From contig QILU01000028.1 in assembly GCA_003233475.1 (NCBI GenBank), positions 1 through 11,593 of the forward strand: a stretch of DNA of 11,593 bases, given 5' to 3'. Shown here piece after piece: positions 1 through 6,855 of this stretch (position 1 is its first letter; the number at the start of each line of letters is the position of its first letter). This DNA comes from Ahrensia sp. Its GTDB lineage: Bacteria > Pseudomonadota > Alphaproteobacteria > Rhizobiales > Rhizobiaceae. Below the pieces are notes generated by a model. The model made no database searches and was not told the DNA's origin. It was given only the letters and a program-made list of their open reading frames with translations. The translations under genes were made by a program, and so were the position numbers.

Positions 1-86
1 AAAGTGAACTTTTTAACGTGACAGCCGTTGTTATTGTGTGAGACGCTGTTGTTTCATGTCGCATTCAAGTGGAGAAAGATAATATT

Positions 87-539
87 ATGAAATTACTTGC
101 GAAGACAAAACGTGTTTTGGTGGCGGGGGTAATTGCAGCCTCAACCATAACTGCTGCTGTGGCGGGAGGTGACCCGGCTACCCAACGCCAGGCTATGATG
201 AAGAACGTCGGTGCGGCCACAGGCGCTGCAGCTGCGATGGTGAAGGGTCAGATAGAATTTAATGCGGTGGCGGCTCAACTTGCCCTGCGCACCATGAACA
301 ATGCGGGTATCGGCTTTGGCAACTTGTTTCCTGTTGGGTCTGAGACCGGTGCTGAAACGGAAGCTTCCCCTAAAATCTGGTCTGATCGTGCGGGTTTTGA
401 TGGGGCAGTTGCAAAATTTGCGGCCGATACAAGCGGGGCGGAAAAAATTACTTCCCTTGATGGTTTGAAAGTGGCTTTTGGAAGGGCAACCGCAAATTGC
501 AGCACCTGTCATAAAGCTTATCGCATCATCAAAAACTGA
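87..539 (+). CDS. Cytochrome c' family periplasmic monoheme protein
   Basis: A 150-residue secreted cytochrome of the c' (c-556-like) family, which are periplasmic four-helix-bundle haem proteins linked to electron transfer or NO binding. Residues 1-26 form a Sec signal peptide (basic MKLLAKTKR, hydrophobic core, likely cleavage after AVA at 26). The mature part shows family marks: QRQAMMKNVG near the N-terminus, IWSDRAGFDGAV in the middle, and the haem-binding CSTCH at 138-142 followed by KAYR near the C-terminus. Length fits the family. ATG at 87 is chosen because GGAGAAAG (71-78) lies 8 bases upstream; an in-frame GTG at 69 would overlap that ribosome site and add six residues before the signal peptide. 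The diheme cytochrome gene follows after 8 bp, so the two are probably cotranscribed. The family call is firm; the physiological partner is unknown. Confidence 0.9.
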   Translation: MKLLAKTKRVLVAGVIAASTITAAVAGGDPATQRQAMMKNVGAATGAAAAMVKGQIEFNAVAAQLALRTMNNAGIGFGNLFPVGSETGAETEASPKIWSDRAGFDGAVAKFAADTSGAEKITSLDGLKVAFGRATANCSTCHKAYRIIKN

Positions 540-547
540 TATTTTTG

Positions 548-1501
548 ATGAAGAAGATTGCGCGCGCTCTGTTTATATTGGGTTTGGCGGGCGCTCTCAT
601 TGGTTGGCTGTTTATATTGGGTTTGGCGGGCGCTCTCATTGGTTGGATGCTGAGCGCGCCCAACCCGCTTGACCCGGAGCAGATTGCAGTCCTGCCAAAG
701 GGAACTGCAAGTGCCGGCGAGCAGGTATTTTGGGCCGGGGGTTGTGCGTCGTGTCACAGCGCGCCGAAGGTCAAGGGAAATACTGAAGAAAAAGCCGGGC
801 TGTTGCTTGAATTAAAGACCCCGTTTGGAATTTTTCGAGCTCCCAATATTTCCCCCCATCCTGAATTCGGGATTGGGCAATGGGATCTGGGTGATTTTAC
901 CAATGCCATGAAACGCGGGGTTCGCCCGGATGGAGCCCATTATTATCCGGCATTTCCATTCACCAGCTACGCAAAAATGAGCGACCAGGATGTGGCAGAT
1001 TTATGGGTATTTATGAAAACTCTGCCCAGCAGTGATGTGGAAGTTGTCGATCATTCTTTGCCGTTTCCGTTTAATATTCGCCGTGGATTAGGTCTGTGGA
1101 AACTGCTTTATCTCGACACCCAGCCGGTATTGAAAATCGAGAACAGTAATCCGGTATTGGAGCGGGGGCGTTATCTGGTGGAGGCTCTTGGCCATTGCAG
1201 CGAATGTCATACCCCCCGAAATGTTATCGGCGGGCCGGATAAAAGCCGGTGGATGGCCGGGGGTGTTGGGCCGGAGGGAAAAGAAAAGATTTCCAATATC
1301 ACACCGCACAAAGACGGCATCGGGGCCTGGAGTGAGGCCGATATTGCTTACGCCCTTGAAAGCGGTTTTAAGCCGGATTTCGACTCTTTTAGCTCTAACA
1401 TGGTGGATGTTCAAAAGAATATGGCTCGCCTGCCGGAGACCGACAGGAAAGCCATTGCAGCCTATTTGAAGGCAATCAGACCGGTGCCGGGAAAGCCGTG
1501 A
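548..1501 (+). CDS. Membrane-anchored diheme cytochrome c
   Basis: A 317-residue c-type cytochrome with two haem sites, CASCH at residues 66-70 and CSECH at 217-221, each opening a class I cytochrome domain. It resembles the cytochrome subunits that accept electrons from periplasmic or membrane dehydrogenases (alcohol or nicotinate dehydrogenase type). Supporting stretches are APNISPHPEFGIGQW and YPAFPFTSYAKMSDQDVADLW in domain 1, whose Met is a likely axial ligand, and ISNITPHKDGIGAWSEADI in domain 2. The N-terminus (KKIAR, then about 28 hydrophobic residues) is a signal anchor lengthened by an exact 13-residue duplication. The start is the ATG at 548; a TTG at 545 is also in frame, and no strong ribosome site is visible, so translation may be coupled to the cytochrome c' gene 8 bp upstream. 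Inferred role: passing electrons from an unidentified dehydrogenase, perhaps via the neighbouring cytochrome c'. No dehydrogenase subunit is visible here. Confidence 0.88.
   Translation: MKKIARALFILGLAGALIGWLFILGLAGALIGWMLSAPNPLDPEQIAVLPKGTASAGEQVFWAGGCASCHSAPKVKGNTEEKAGLLLELKTPFGIFRAPNISPHPEFGIGQWDLGDFTNAMKRGVRPDGAHYYPAFPFTSYAKMSDQDVADLWVFMKTLPSSDVEVVDHSLPFPFNIRRGLGLWKLLYLDTQPVLKIENSNPVLERGRYLVEALGHCSECHTPRNVIGGPDKSRWMAGGVGPEGKEKISNITPHKDGIGAWSEADIAYALESGFKPDFDSFSSNMVDVQKNMARLPETDRKAIAAYLKAIRPVPGKP
569..646 (+). repeat. Perfect 39-bp in-frame tandem duplication in the cytochrome signal anchor
   Basis: Two adjacent identical 39-base copies (569-607 and 608-646) each encode LFILGLAGALIGW, residues 8-20 and 21-33 of the diheme cytochrome. 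The bases flanking the copies differ, so the unit is exactly 39 bp. Removing one copy would leave an ordinary signal anchor of about 16 hydrophobic residues; with both, the hydrophobic stretch is about 28. There is no divergence between copies, so the event is recent, or it is an assembly artefact. Confidence 0.97.
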
Positions 1502-1521
1502 TTTTGAATTGAGTCCGGAGT

Positions 1522-1548
1522 CCGGACCCTGATAAGCGGCTCGGTTTT
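1522..1548 (+). terminator. Possible rho-independent terminator after the cytochrome pair
   Basis: CCGGACC (1522-1528) can pair with GGCTCGG (1538-1544) around a 9-base loop, with one G-T wobble and one A-C mismatch. TTTT follows directly and a second T-rich run lies at 1553-1560. It begins 20 bases after the cytochrome stop codon. The imperfect stem makes this tentative. A 7-base direct repeat AGTCCGG AGTCCGG (1512-1525) overlaps its left side. Confidence 0.35.
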
Positions 1549-1657
1549 GAAGTTTTTATTATCGTTTTGATAACCTTACTAATTTGCAAACAGAAAGGTT
1601 TTGTTAGCCATATTTGACTAGTTTTACTCAACGGAAGTGTAATTTGCGTATCGAGTA
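1549..1657 (+). promoter_or_regulatory. Intergenic region likely to hold the secretion-locus promoter
   Basis: This AT-rich gap separates the cytochrome genes from the secretion genes and is the natural place for their promoter. Visible elements are an inverted repeat TTATC-gtttt-GATAA (1559-1573), a second one AACCTT (1572-1577) / AAGGTT (1595-1600), and a weak sigma70-like pair TTGACT (1614-1619) and TGTAAT (1638-1643) with 18-base spacing. That pair would put the start of transcription only about 8 bases before the GTG at 1658, so it may be spurious. No recognised operator is assigned. Confidence 0.3.
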
Positions 1658-3421
1658 GTGAACAGTAGTCGAGAAAAAGAAACTTTGACCGGGAGCCTCC
1701 TGAAAAATTTCAGGTGGCTTTTTGTGTTTTCTGTTGCAGCAAATTTGCTGCTTCTTGCCATGCCCCTGCACATGATCGCTATTTATGACCGGGTGTTGGT
1801 TTCCGGCAGCAAAGAAACATTGCTCTACATCACGCTGATTGCATTTGTGGCCCTTGTTTTGCTGGGAATAACGGAAGCTGTGCGGATGATGATTGCCCAG
1901 CGGATGTCGGCGAAATATGTAACGGAAACAGCGGGGAAGCTGTTTAACGGCCTCATCCATGCGGGTGAAACAGGGGGGCGTAAATCGCAACTCATGCGCG
2001 ATTTTTATTCCCTTCGTACTTTCCTTGGGAGCAGGGCGCTGATCGGTTTGTTTGATTTGCCCTTTACACCGGTATTTTTGATCCTGCTGTTTGCCCTTCA
2101 TGTTCAATTGGGGGTGATAACTTTCATCGGTATCTTGATGTTAGCCGGGCTGGCCTATGCCAACCGGAAATTATCGCTGGAAGAAAGCGAGCAGGCGACG
2201 CGGAGCAATTCAGATGCGGTGTTCTTTTCCCAGGCATTGTTGAATCGCAGTGAAGATATCCGCGCCATGGGGTTGTTTCCGACATTTTTGCAACGGTGGG
2301 GTTCTCGTTCCGCAAAAGTGCAGGCTTTTTTCTTCGGCCTTTCAAGAACTGTGCGCCAGGGATTGCAGATACTTATTATGGCGTGGGGGGCTTATCTGGT
2401 GTTGGGGGGCAATCTTTCCGGGGGAATAATTTTTGCTTCATCGCTGATTTCGAGCCGGGCATTTGTTCCTGTTGAACAGGTGATCGGGTCATGGGACCGT
2501 ATTATCCATGCCCGCTCTGCCTTTCATAATCTGAACGAGTTTATGGAAGGCCAGCCGGAACAAAGCCAGGCTGTTATTCCGCAACTTACCGTGGGTGATA
2601 TGGAAGTCAGTAAACTTTATTATGAAGTGGAGATGGGGAAGCGGGTGATCCCGATTTTACGTAATGTCAGTTTCTCTATAAAATCCGGTCAGGTTCTGGC
2701 TATTATTGGCCCGACAGGTGCCGGAAAATCCACCCTGGCAAAACTGTTGGCCGGAGCGTTAATTCCGACAGAAGGTTCCGTGCGGCTGGATGATTTTGAG
2801 TTGTCCAAATGGCCGGATGATCGAAAGGGTGAATCCATTGGCTATGTGCCACAGGATTCTCATATGTTCCCGGGTACGATTGCAGAGAACATTTCGCGCT
2901 ATGAAGAATATCCTGATGAGGATCGTATTATTGCGGCGGCGCGGCGCGCTGATATTCATTCTCAAATTGCCAAATTGCCGGAGGCATATGCCACGGTGGT
3001 GGGAATGGAAAGCCATGAATTATCCGGTGGTCAACAGCAGCAGCTGGCATTGGCAAGGGCCTTTTATGCCAATCCGCGGGTTCTTATTCTTGATGAACCC
3101 AATGCCCATCTTGATCAACAGGCGGAAGATATTCTGCTGCGCTCCCTCTCGCGTTTGCGCGATGAGGGCGTTTCTTCAATTGTTGTATCCCAACGGCGCT
3201 CAATTCTGAAAATCGCGGATTTTGTTCTAACTCTCAATGAGGGTCAGGTTGTTTCATTCAAGGAAAATCATGGTCAGTGGAGATCACGTCACAGCGATGA
3301 CCGTCCGGCCGCACCAGCAGTTAACGGTGGGGGTAAACCAGACAAACCGGAAGTTATGGTTCAGGCGTTAAACGCTTCCATGCCTCGTTCGGCCGGTAAA
3401 GTTCGTGTGGAAGGGGGGTGA
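1658..3421 (+). CDS. Type I secretion ABC permease/ATPase (PrtD-like)
   Basis: A 587-residue inner-membrane exporter with fused membrane and ATPase domains, which powers one-step secretion of an unfolded substrate. The N-terminal half is hydrophobic (FVFSVAANLLLLAMPLHMIAIYDRVL at about 22-47, then further helices to about 275) and matches the PrtD/HlyB membrane domain. There is no C39 peptidase or peptidase-like domain, so it is PrtD-like. The ATPase has Walker A GPTGAGKST from 351, a Q-loop in GYVPQDSHMFPGTI, signature LSGGQ at 455-459, and Walker B VLILDEP from 475 with catalytic Glu480 present. The H-loop position reads VVSQRRS, with Gln512 where histidine is usual. A Pro/Gly-rich tail of about 50 residues follows. 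The start is a GTG with no good ribosome site; an upstream TAA at 1640 rules out a longer frame. The adaptor ATG lies 4 bp after its stop. Its likely substrate is the giant protein starting at 6856. Confidence 0.93.
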   Translation: MNSSREKETLTGSLLKNFRWLFVFSVAANLLLLAMPLHMIAIYDRVLVSGSKETLLYITLIAFVALVLLGITEAVRMMIAQRMSAKYVTETAGKLFNGLIHAGETGGRKSQLMRDFYSLRTFLGSRALIGLFDLPFTPVFLILLFALHVQLGVITFIGILMLAGLAYANRKLSLEESEQATRSNSDAVFFSQALLNRSEDIRAMGLFPTFLQRWGSRSAKVQAFFFGLSRTVRQGLQILIMAWGAYLVLGGNLSGGIIFASSLISSRAFVPVEQVIGSWDRIIHARSAFHNLNEFMEGQPEQSQAVIPQLTVGDMEVSKLYYEVEMGKRVIPILRNVSFSIKSGQVLAIIGPTGAGKSTLAKLLAGALIPTEGSVRLDDFELSKWPDDRKGESIGYVPQDSHMFPGTIAENISRYEEYPDEDRIIAAARRADIHSQIAKLPEAYATVVGMESHELSGGQQQQLALARAFYANPRVLILDEPNAHLDQQAEDILLRSLSRLRDEGVSSIVVSQRRSILKIADFVLTLNEGQVVSFKENHGQWRSRHSDDRPAAPAVNGGGKPDKPEVMVQALNASMPRSAGKVRVEGG

Positions 3422-3425
3422 TATA

Positions 3426-4892
3426 ATGGTTGTTGAAGAAAAAAGCTTTTCTGAACGGTTGTCGGGTTTTGACAGCAAAAATCAAGCGGCTCAAATTCGT
3501 TGGAACGTGCATGCAAAAACAGACAGCAACTCAATAATCCGGCTCGGCTCCTGGTCGGTGGGGGCCTTGATGTTGGTGTTTGTGATCTGGGGGTCATTGT
3601 TTCCCCTGTCATCGGCGGTTATTACGCCGGGCACTTTTGTGAGCGAGGGGAAAAACAAACTTATTCAACATTCCAGCGGCGGCAGGGTGCATAAAATTTT
3701 TGTGGTTGAAGGGGAACAACTGGAGAAAGGGCAAGCCATTCTTGAGTTGGATCAGACTCAGGTTCGCGCAGAACTTACCCGGCTTCAGGCACGGCATTCC
3801 TCGCTTTCAGCATTAAGGGCCCGGTTGGATGCGGAGCGTTCAGGCGGTTTGCGCCGCATGGCTGTACCGCAATTGAATTTAGGCGGTGTATCGCTTCGCG
3901 GTAATGGGGACAGCTCTTTTGTTGTCGCTACAGCTCAAAAAGCCAGCTTGCAAAATGTAAATCTTGAAATTGTGTCAGGATTTCAGGGGGGTGATGAGCT
4001 TTATCAGAGCCAAAGGGATGCTTATCTGTCTGGTCAAAAATTATTGAGCCAGGAGATAAAGGCGCTGGAGAAGAAGGCGGAAACTTTGCAAAAACAACGG
4101 GACGGCTTGCGGGCGCGCGAAAATGCGCAGCAGGCATTGTTAGTGATTGCCCGGCGCGAGTACCGGCGCCTTAAACCCCTGGCTGATGCCGGGTATGTGG
4201 CACGAAACCGATTGAACGAGCGGGAACGCACCATGTTGGAACTACAAGGGGCGGCCACCGCGCTGGGTTTGGATGTTTTGGCTGTGGGCACGCAAATCTC
4301 CGAAATAAGCGTTCTTATCAGTAAGGCGCGGATCGCGAGTTCCGATGTGGCGTCGAAGCAATATACCAAAATTATTGGCGAGATTGCCGAAATTTCCGAC
4401 CAGTTGAAGGCGGCAGAAGCCACCGTGAAAGGTTCTGTTATCCGCGCACCGGCGTCTGGAACATTGTTGCGAATGGTGGCCACAACAGTGGGCGGAGTTA
4501 TTGGTGCGGGGGATAAAATCGGAGAAATTGTGCCCCAGGGCACTCCGCTTGTGGTTCAGGCCCGGGTTTTGCCCGGTGACATTGATTATGTGCAAATTGG
4601 TCAGGAAGCAAAGATCGCAGTGACCGCCTTTAACCGCCAGATTGATGATTCATTAAAAGGGCGGGTTGTATATAAATCTGCGGACGCCTCCAAGGATGAA
4701 AAGTCCGGGGACCCCTATTTCACCGTTCGGTTGGAATTGCTGGGAAATATGGGCACAGGGCGCAGCCGTTTTGAAGACATTCAGGCCGGTATGCAAAGCG
4801 AAATTTATATTCACACCGGGTCACGAACATTCATGACCTATATGGCGAAACCCATGATTGACAGTTTCAGGCGGGCGTTTCGTGAGCAGTGA
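3426..4892 (+). CDS. Type I secretion periplasmic adaptor (HlyD/PrtE family)
   Basis: A 488-residue membrane fusion protein that bridges the ABC exporter and the outer-membrane channel. A short cytoplasmic N-terminus (1-39) leads into one membrane helix (about 42-62, VGALMLVFVIWGSLFPL). Next come the first half of the lipoyl-like domain (GGRVHKIFVVEGEQLEKGQAIL), a long coiled-coil hairpin rich in Glu, Lys, Gln, Ala and Leu (about 110-335), the second lipoyl half (VIRAPASGTLLRM), a beta-barrel (VVQARVLPGDIDYVQIGQEA), and the typical C-terminus ending KPMIDSFRRAFREQ. It is somewhat longer than the usual 430-470 residues; a Gly/Ser-containing stretch at about 140-190 in the first coiled-coil arm may account for this. 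ATG at 3426 is preferred because a strong AAGGGGGG site (3411-3418) lies 7 bases upstream, 4 bp after the ABC gene stop; a GTG at 3405 would overlap that gene. Confidence 0.93.
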   Translation: MVVEEKSFSERLSGFDSKNQAAQIRWNVHAKTDSNSIIRLGSWSVGALMLVFVIWGSLFPLSSAVITPGTFVSEGKNKLIQHSSGGRVHKIFVVEGEQLEKGQAILELDQTQVRAELTRLQARHSSLSALRARLDAERSGGLRRMAVPQLNLGGVSLRGNGDSSFVVATAQKASLQNVNLEIVSGFQGGDELYQSQRDAYLSGQKLLSQEIKALEKKAETLQKQRDGLRARENAQQALLVIARREYRRLKPLADAGYVARNRLNERERTMLELQGAATALGLDVLAVGTQISEISVLISKARIASSDVASKQYTKIIGEIAEISDQLKAAEATVKGSVIRAPASGTLLRMVATTVGGVIGAGDKIGEIVPQGTPLVVQARVLPGDIDYVQIGQEAKIAVTAFNRQIDDSLKGRVVYKSADASKDEKSGDPYFTVRLELLGNMGTGRSRFEDIQAGMQSEIYIHTGSRTFMTYMAKPMIDSFRRAFREQ

Positions 4893-4950
4893 ATTGAGAA
4901 AAAAAGACGCGTTTTAGTTAAGAAAATTTGAACGGCTGTCTGTGAATATG

Positions 4951-5010
4951 TTCTTGAACAAGAAGTTGTTCCGGAATTTTTTAAGAGTAACCTCCGATTT
5001 GTATTCGGGG
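4951..5010 (+). promoter_or_regulatory. Structured leader between adaptor and TolC genes; possible weak terminator or attenuator
   Basis: The 136-base gap holds several small inverted repeats. TTCTTG-AA-CAAGAA (4951-4964) overlaps an alternative hairpin GAACAA-gaag-TTGTTC (4956-4971), and a run of six T follows at 4977-4982. A third hairpin CTCCGA (4992-4997) / TCGGGG (5005-5010) with a 7-base loop ends about 18 bases before the TolC start. The T run suggests a weak terminator or attenuator that could lower channel and adhesin expression relative to the transporter pair. The stems are short and AT-rich, so the functional call is tentative. Confidence 0.3.
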
Positions 5011-5028
5011 TTTGAGTGGTGAGTGGTT

Positions 5029-6846
5029 ATGGTGCGTTTGTATTGCCAGACTGAAAAATTTGGATTGAAGCTTGTGAGTGGCAATAGAGTGCCGGCTCGA
5101 CAAGAAGACCTGCCCGCAAATTTATTTAGGGGTTGTTGGAAAAACAAGCCTGCTCTTTCCCTGGCACTTGCGTTGAGTTTTACGGTTTTTTCTCTTGCGC
5201 GACCGACCCTGGCTGACCCGAGAAGTGTTCTGCAATTACGGGGCAGCGATGGGGTGCCTATCGCCAATTCAAAAACCCTGACACATGCTCCCCATGCGGG
5301 GTTGCGTGGAGCGGTGGTGGATTATGAGATTGTTGAACCTTTGGTCGCGGGTGAAGTTGAAGATATTACCTATGAAGACGTGGGGGAAGAAGAGGGGCCC
5401 AGCTTTTTAAGCGATGTGGGATCGGCATTGTTTTATCTGCGCGATAACCTTGTTCCTGTTATCATGTTTCGGGGTTCCACCAATGCGGTGTCTGAGCGCA
5501 ATGTAACCTACACTATCCCTGAGCGCGGGGTGCTGCGAAATTCAATGATGCACAGTGCTAATGTTTATCAGGGCCTGCGCGGGAGTGCGGCCAGTGTGGG
5601 TGATACGGTTGCAACGGCGCTTCGGGGCAGTTATTCGGCCAGAGCCCAACTTGAGCGGGCGAATATTGACCGGGTGCGGGTGCACGGGGCTTTGGCCAAC
5701 TATCTGCCGAAAGTTACCGGAACAATTGATGCGAACTACAGTTCGTCGCCCGGTAGTTCTGTCAGCACAAACTCCGGTGGTCGTATTGTTACCGGTGGGA
5801 TTGAAGTGACTATGCCGCTTTTCACCAGCGGTGTTAATTTGAACACTTATAAACAGGCTGTGTATTTGAGCCGGGCTTCGGAATACAGTTATCTGGCCGA
5901 AGAACACCGGGTGGCCCTGGAAGCGGTGGCGGCCCATGTGAATTTGCGGTTGAACCGAAAAATTGAACAGACGCTGAAGGGCAATGTGAATGCCATGCAG
6001 CGCATTGAGGTGATTGCCCGTAAACTTTTTGAAGCCGGGGACGCCAGCCGTACAGACATCGCCATTGCGGTGGCCAATGTGCAAAGCGCACGTTCGGAAC
6101 TGGATCTGGCCCGAAGATCCCGGGAGGAAACCAAGGCCGATTATGAAAGCGTTACCGGTAAACAAGCGCCCGCTCGTCTGGCGGGATTGAACACGGGCAA
6201 TGTGGTTCCCAACAGTCTTGAAGAGGCGGTAGATATGGCGATGCGCTATAATCCGGCACTGGCTTCTTCTTTGCAGGTGGCGACCGCCAGTAAATATGCG
6301 GCCAAGGTCGAGCGGGGCCGGTTTGGTCCGCAGATCAATATGTATGGAAATTACAATTATGATTTTTATCGCTCCACCGCGTCTGCCAGTGATGGGGAGT
6401 GGCGTGTTGGGGTTCGCCTGAGCGTGCCATTGTTTGATGCAACACTTGCCCCAAGTGTAAATGCGGCGCGCCATGAAGCTCTTGAGAACGGATACAGGGC
6501 TCTTGATCAGGGGCGGTTGATTGAGAGGCAGGTTGAACGTCAGTGGTCAGCCTACCATTCTGCGGCACGACGCACGACCATTGTTCAACGCCAGGTGAAT
6601 GCAATTTCTATCAGCGTAAAGGGGGCGCAGCGCGAGTTCCAAGCTGGTTTCCGTTCCATTACCGATGTTTTGACGGAGCAGATCAAATTGGCGCGGGCTA
6701 AAATTACCCTTGAAACCGCGCGGCATGAAAAAATGCTGGCGGCGTATGAGTTGGCGTTTACCACAGCTAATCCGGCGCTTAAGAATTTGGCGAACGCCAC
6801 TGGATATGCAGTCACTGGAACGGTCAATGGGGCGGTCTCCAGATAA
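5029..6846 (+). CDS. TolC-family outer-membrane channel of the type I secretion system
   Basis: A 605-residue outer-membrane efflux protein. From about residue 185 it shows the two-fold TolC pattern: SVGDTVATALRGSYSARAQ opens repeat 1 and SLEEAVDMAMRYNPALASSLQVA opens repeat 2, each with long helices and a strand pair (VTGGIEVTMPLFTSG; WRVGVRLSVPLFDAT). FRSITDVLTEQIKLARAKI is typical of the last helix. Two features are unusual. The signal peptide core (ALSLALALSFTVFSLA, cleavage near TLA at 62) sits behind about 37 polar residues, and the mature protein starts with about 120 residues absent from classical TolC, including the acidic VEDITYEDVGEEEGP. ATG 5029 is preferred with GGTGAG (5018-5023) just upstream; GTG 5023 and GTG 5032 are alternatives, and no later ATG precedes the signal core. 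It probably completes the export conduit for the protein encoded 9 bp downstream. Confidence 0.92.
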   Translation: MVRLYCQTEKFGLKLVSGNRVPARQEDLPANLFRGCWKNKPALSLALALSFTVFSLARPTLADPRSVLQLRGSDGVPIANSKTLTHAPHAGLRGAVVDYEIVEPLVAGEVEDITYEDVGEEEGPSFLSDVGSALFYLRDNLVPVIMFRGSTNAVSERNVTYTIPERGVLRNSMMHSANVYQGLRGSAASVGDTVATALRGSYSARAQLERANIDRVRVHGALANYLPKVTGTIDANYSSSPGSSVSTNSGGRIVTGGIEVTMPLFTSGVNLNTYKQAVYLSRASEYSYLAEEHRVALEAVAAHVNLRLNRKIEQTLKGNVNAMQRIEVIARKLFEAGDASRTDIAIAVANVQSARSELDLARRSREETKADYESVTGKQAPARLAGLNTGNVVPNSLEEAVDMAMRYNPALASSLQVATASKYAAKVERGRFGPQINMYGNYNYDFYRSTASASDGEWRVGVRLSVPLFDATLAPSVNAARHEALENGYRALDQGRLIERQVERQWSAYHSAARRTTIVQRQVNAISISVKGAQREFQAGFRSITDVLTEQIKLARAKITLETARHEKMLAAYELAFTTANPALKNLANATGYAVTGTVNGAVSR

Positions 6847-6855
6847 ACGACCACC

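Noticed and set aside
1..86. Search for the end of an upstream gene or a clear promoter at the window start
   Set aside because: I see no coding frame with recognisable content and no convincing -35/-10 pair; only the ribosome site for the cytochrome c' gene (71-78) is supportable.
478..672. Small + strand frame spanning the cytochrome c' end and the 39-bp duplication, with a repeated peptide
   Set aside because: It is out of frame with both cytochromes, and its internal repeat comes from the duplicated DNA.
3405..3425. Upstream GTG start for the adaptor overlapping the ABC gene
   Set aside because: The ATG at 3426 has a strong, well-spaced ribosome site, while the GTG at 3405 would place that site inside the coding region.
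5542..6474. Long open frame on the minus strand (310 codons) opposite the TolC gene
   Set aside because: It lies wholly inside a gene with strong family evidence; its translation is rich in His, Arg, Thr and Ile without domain pattern, as expected for an antisense shadow.
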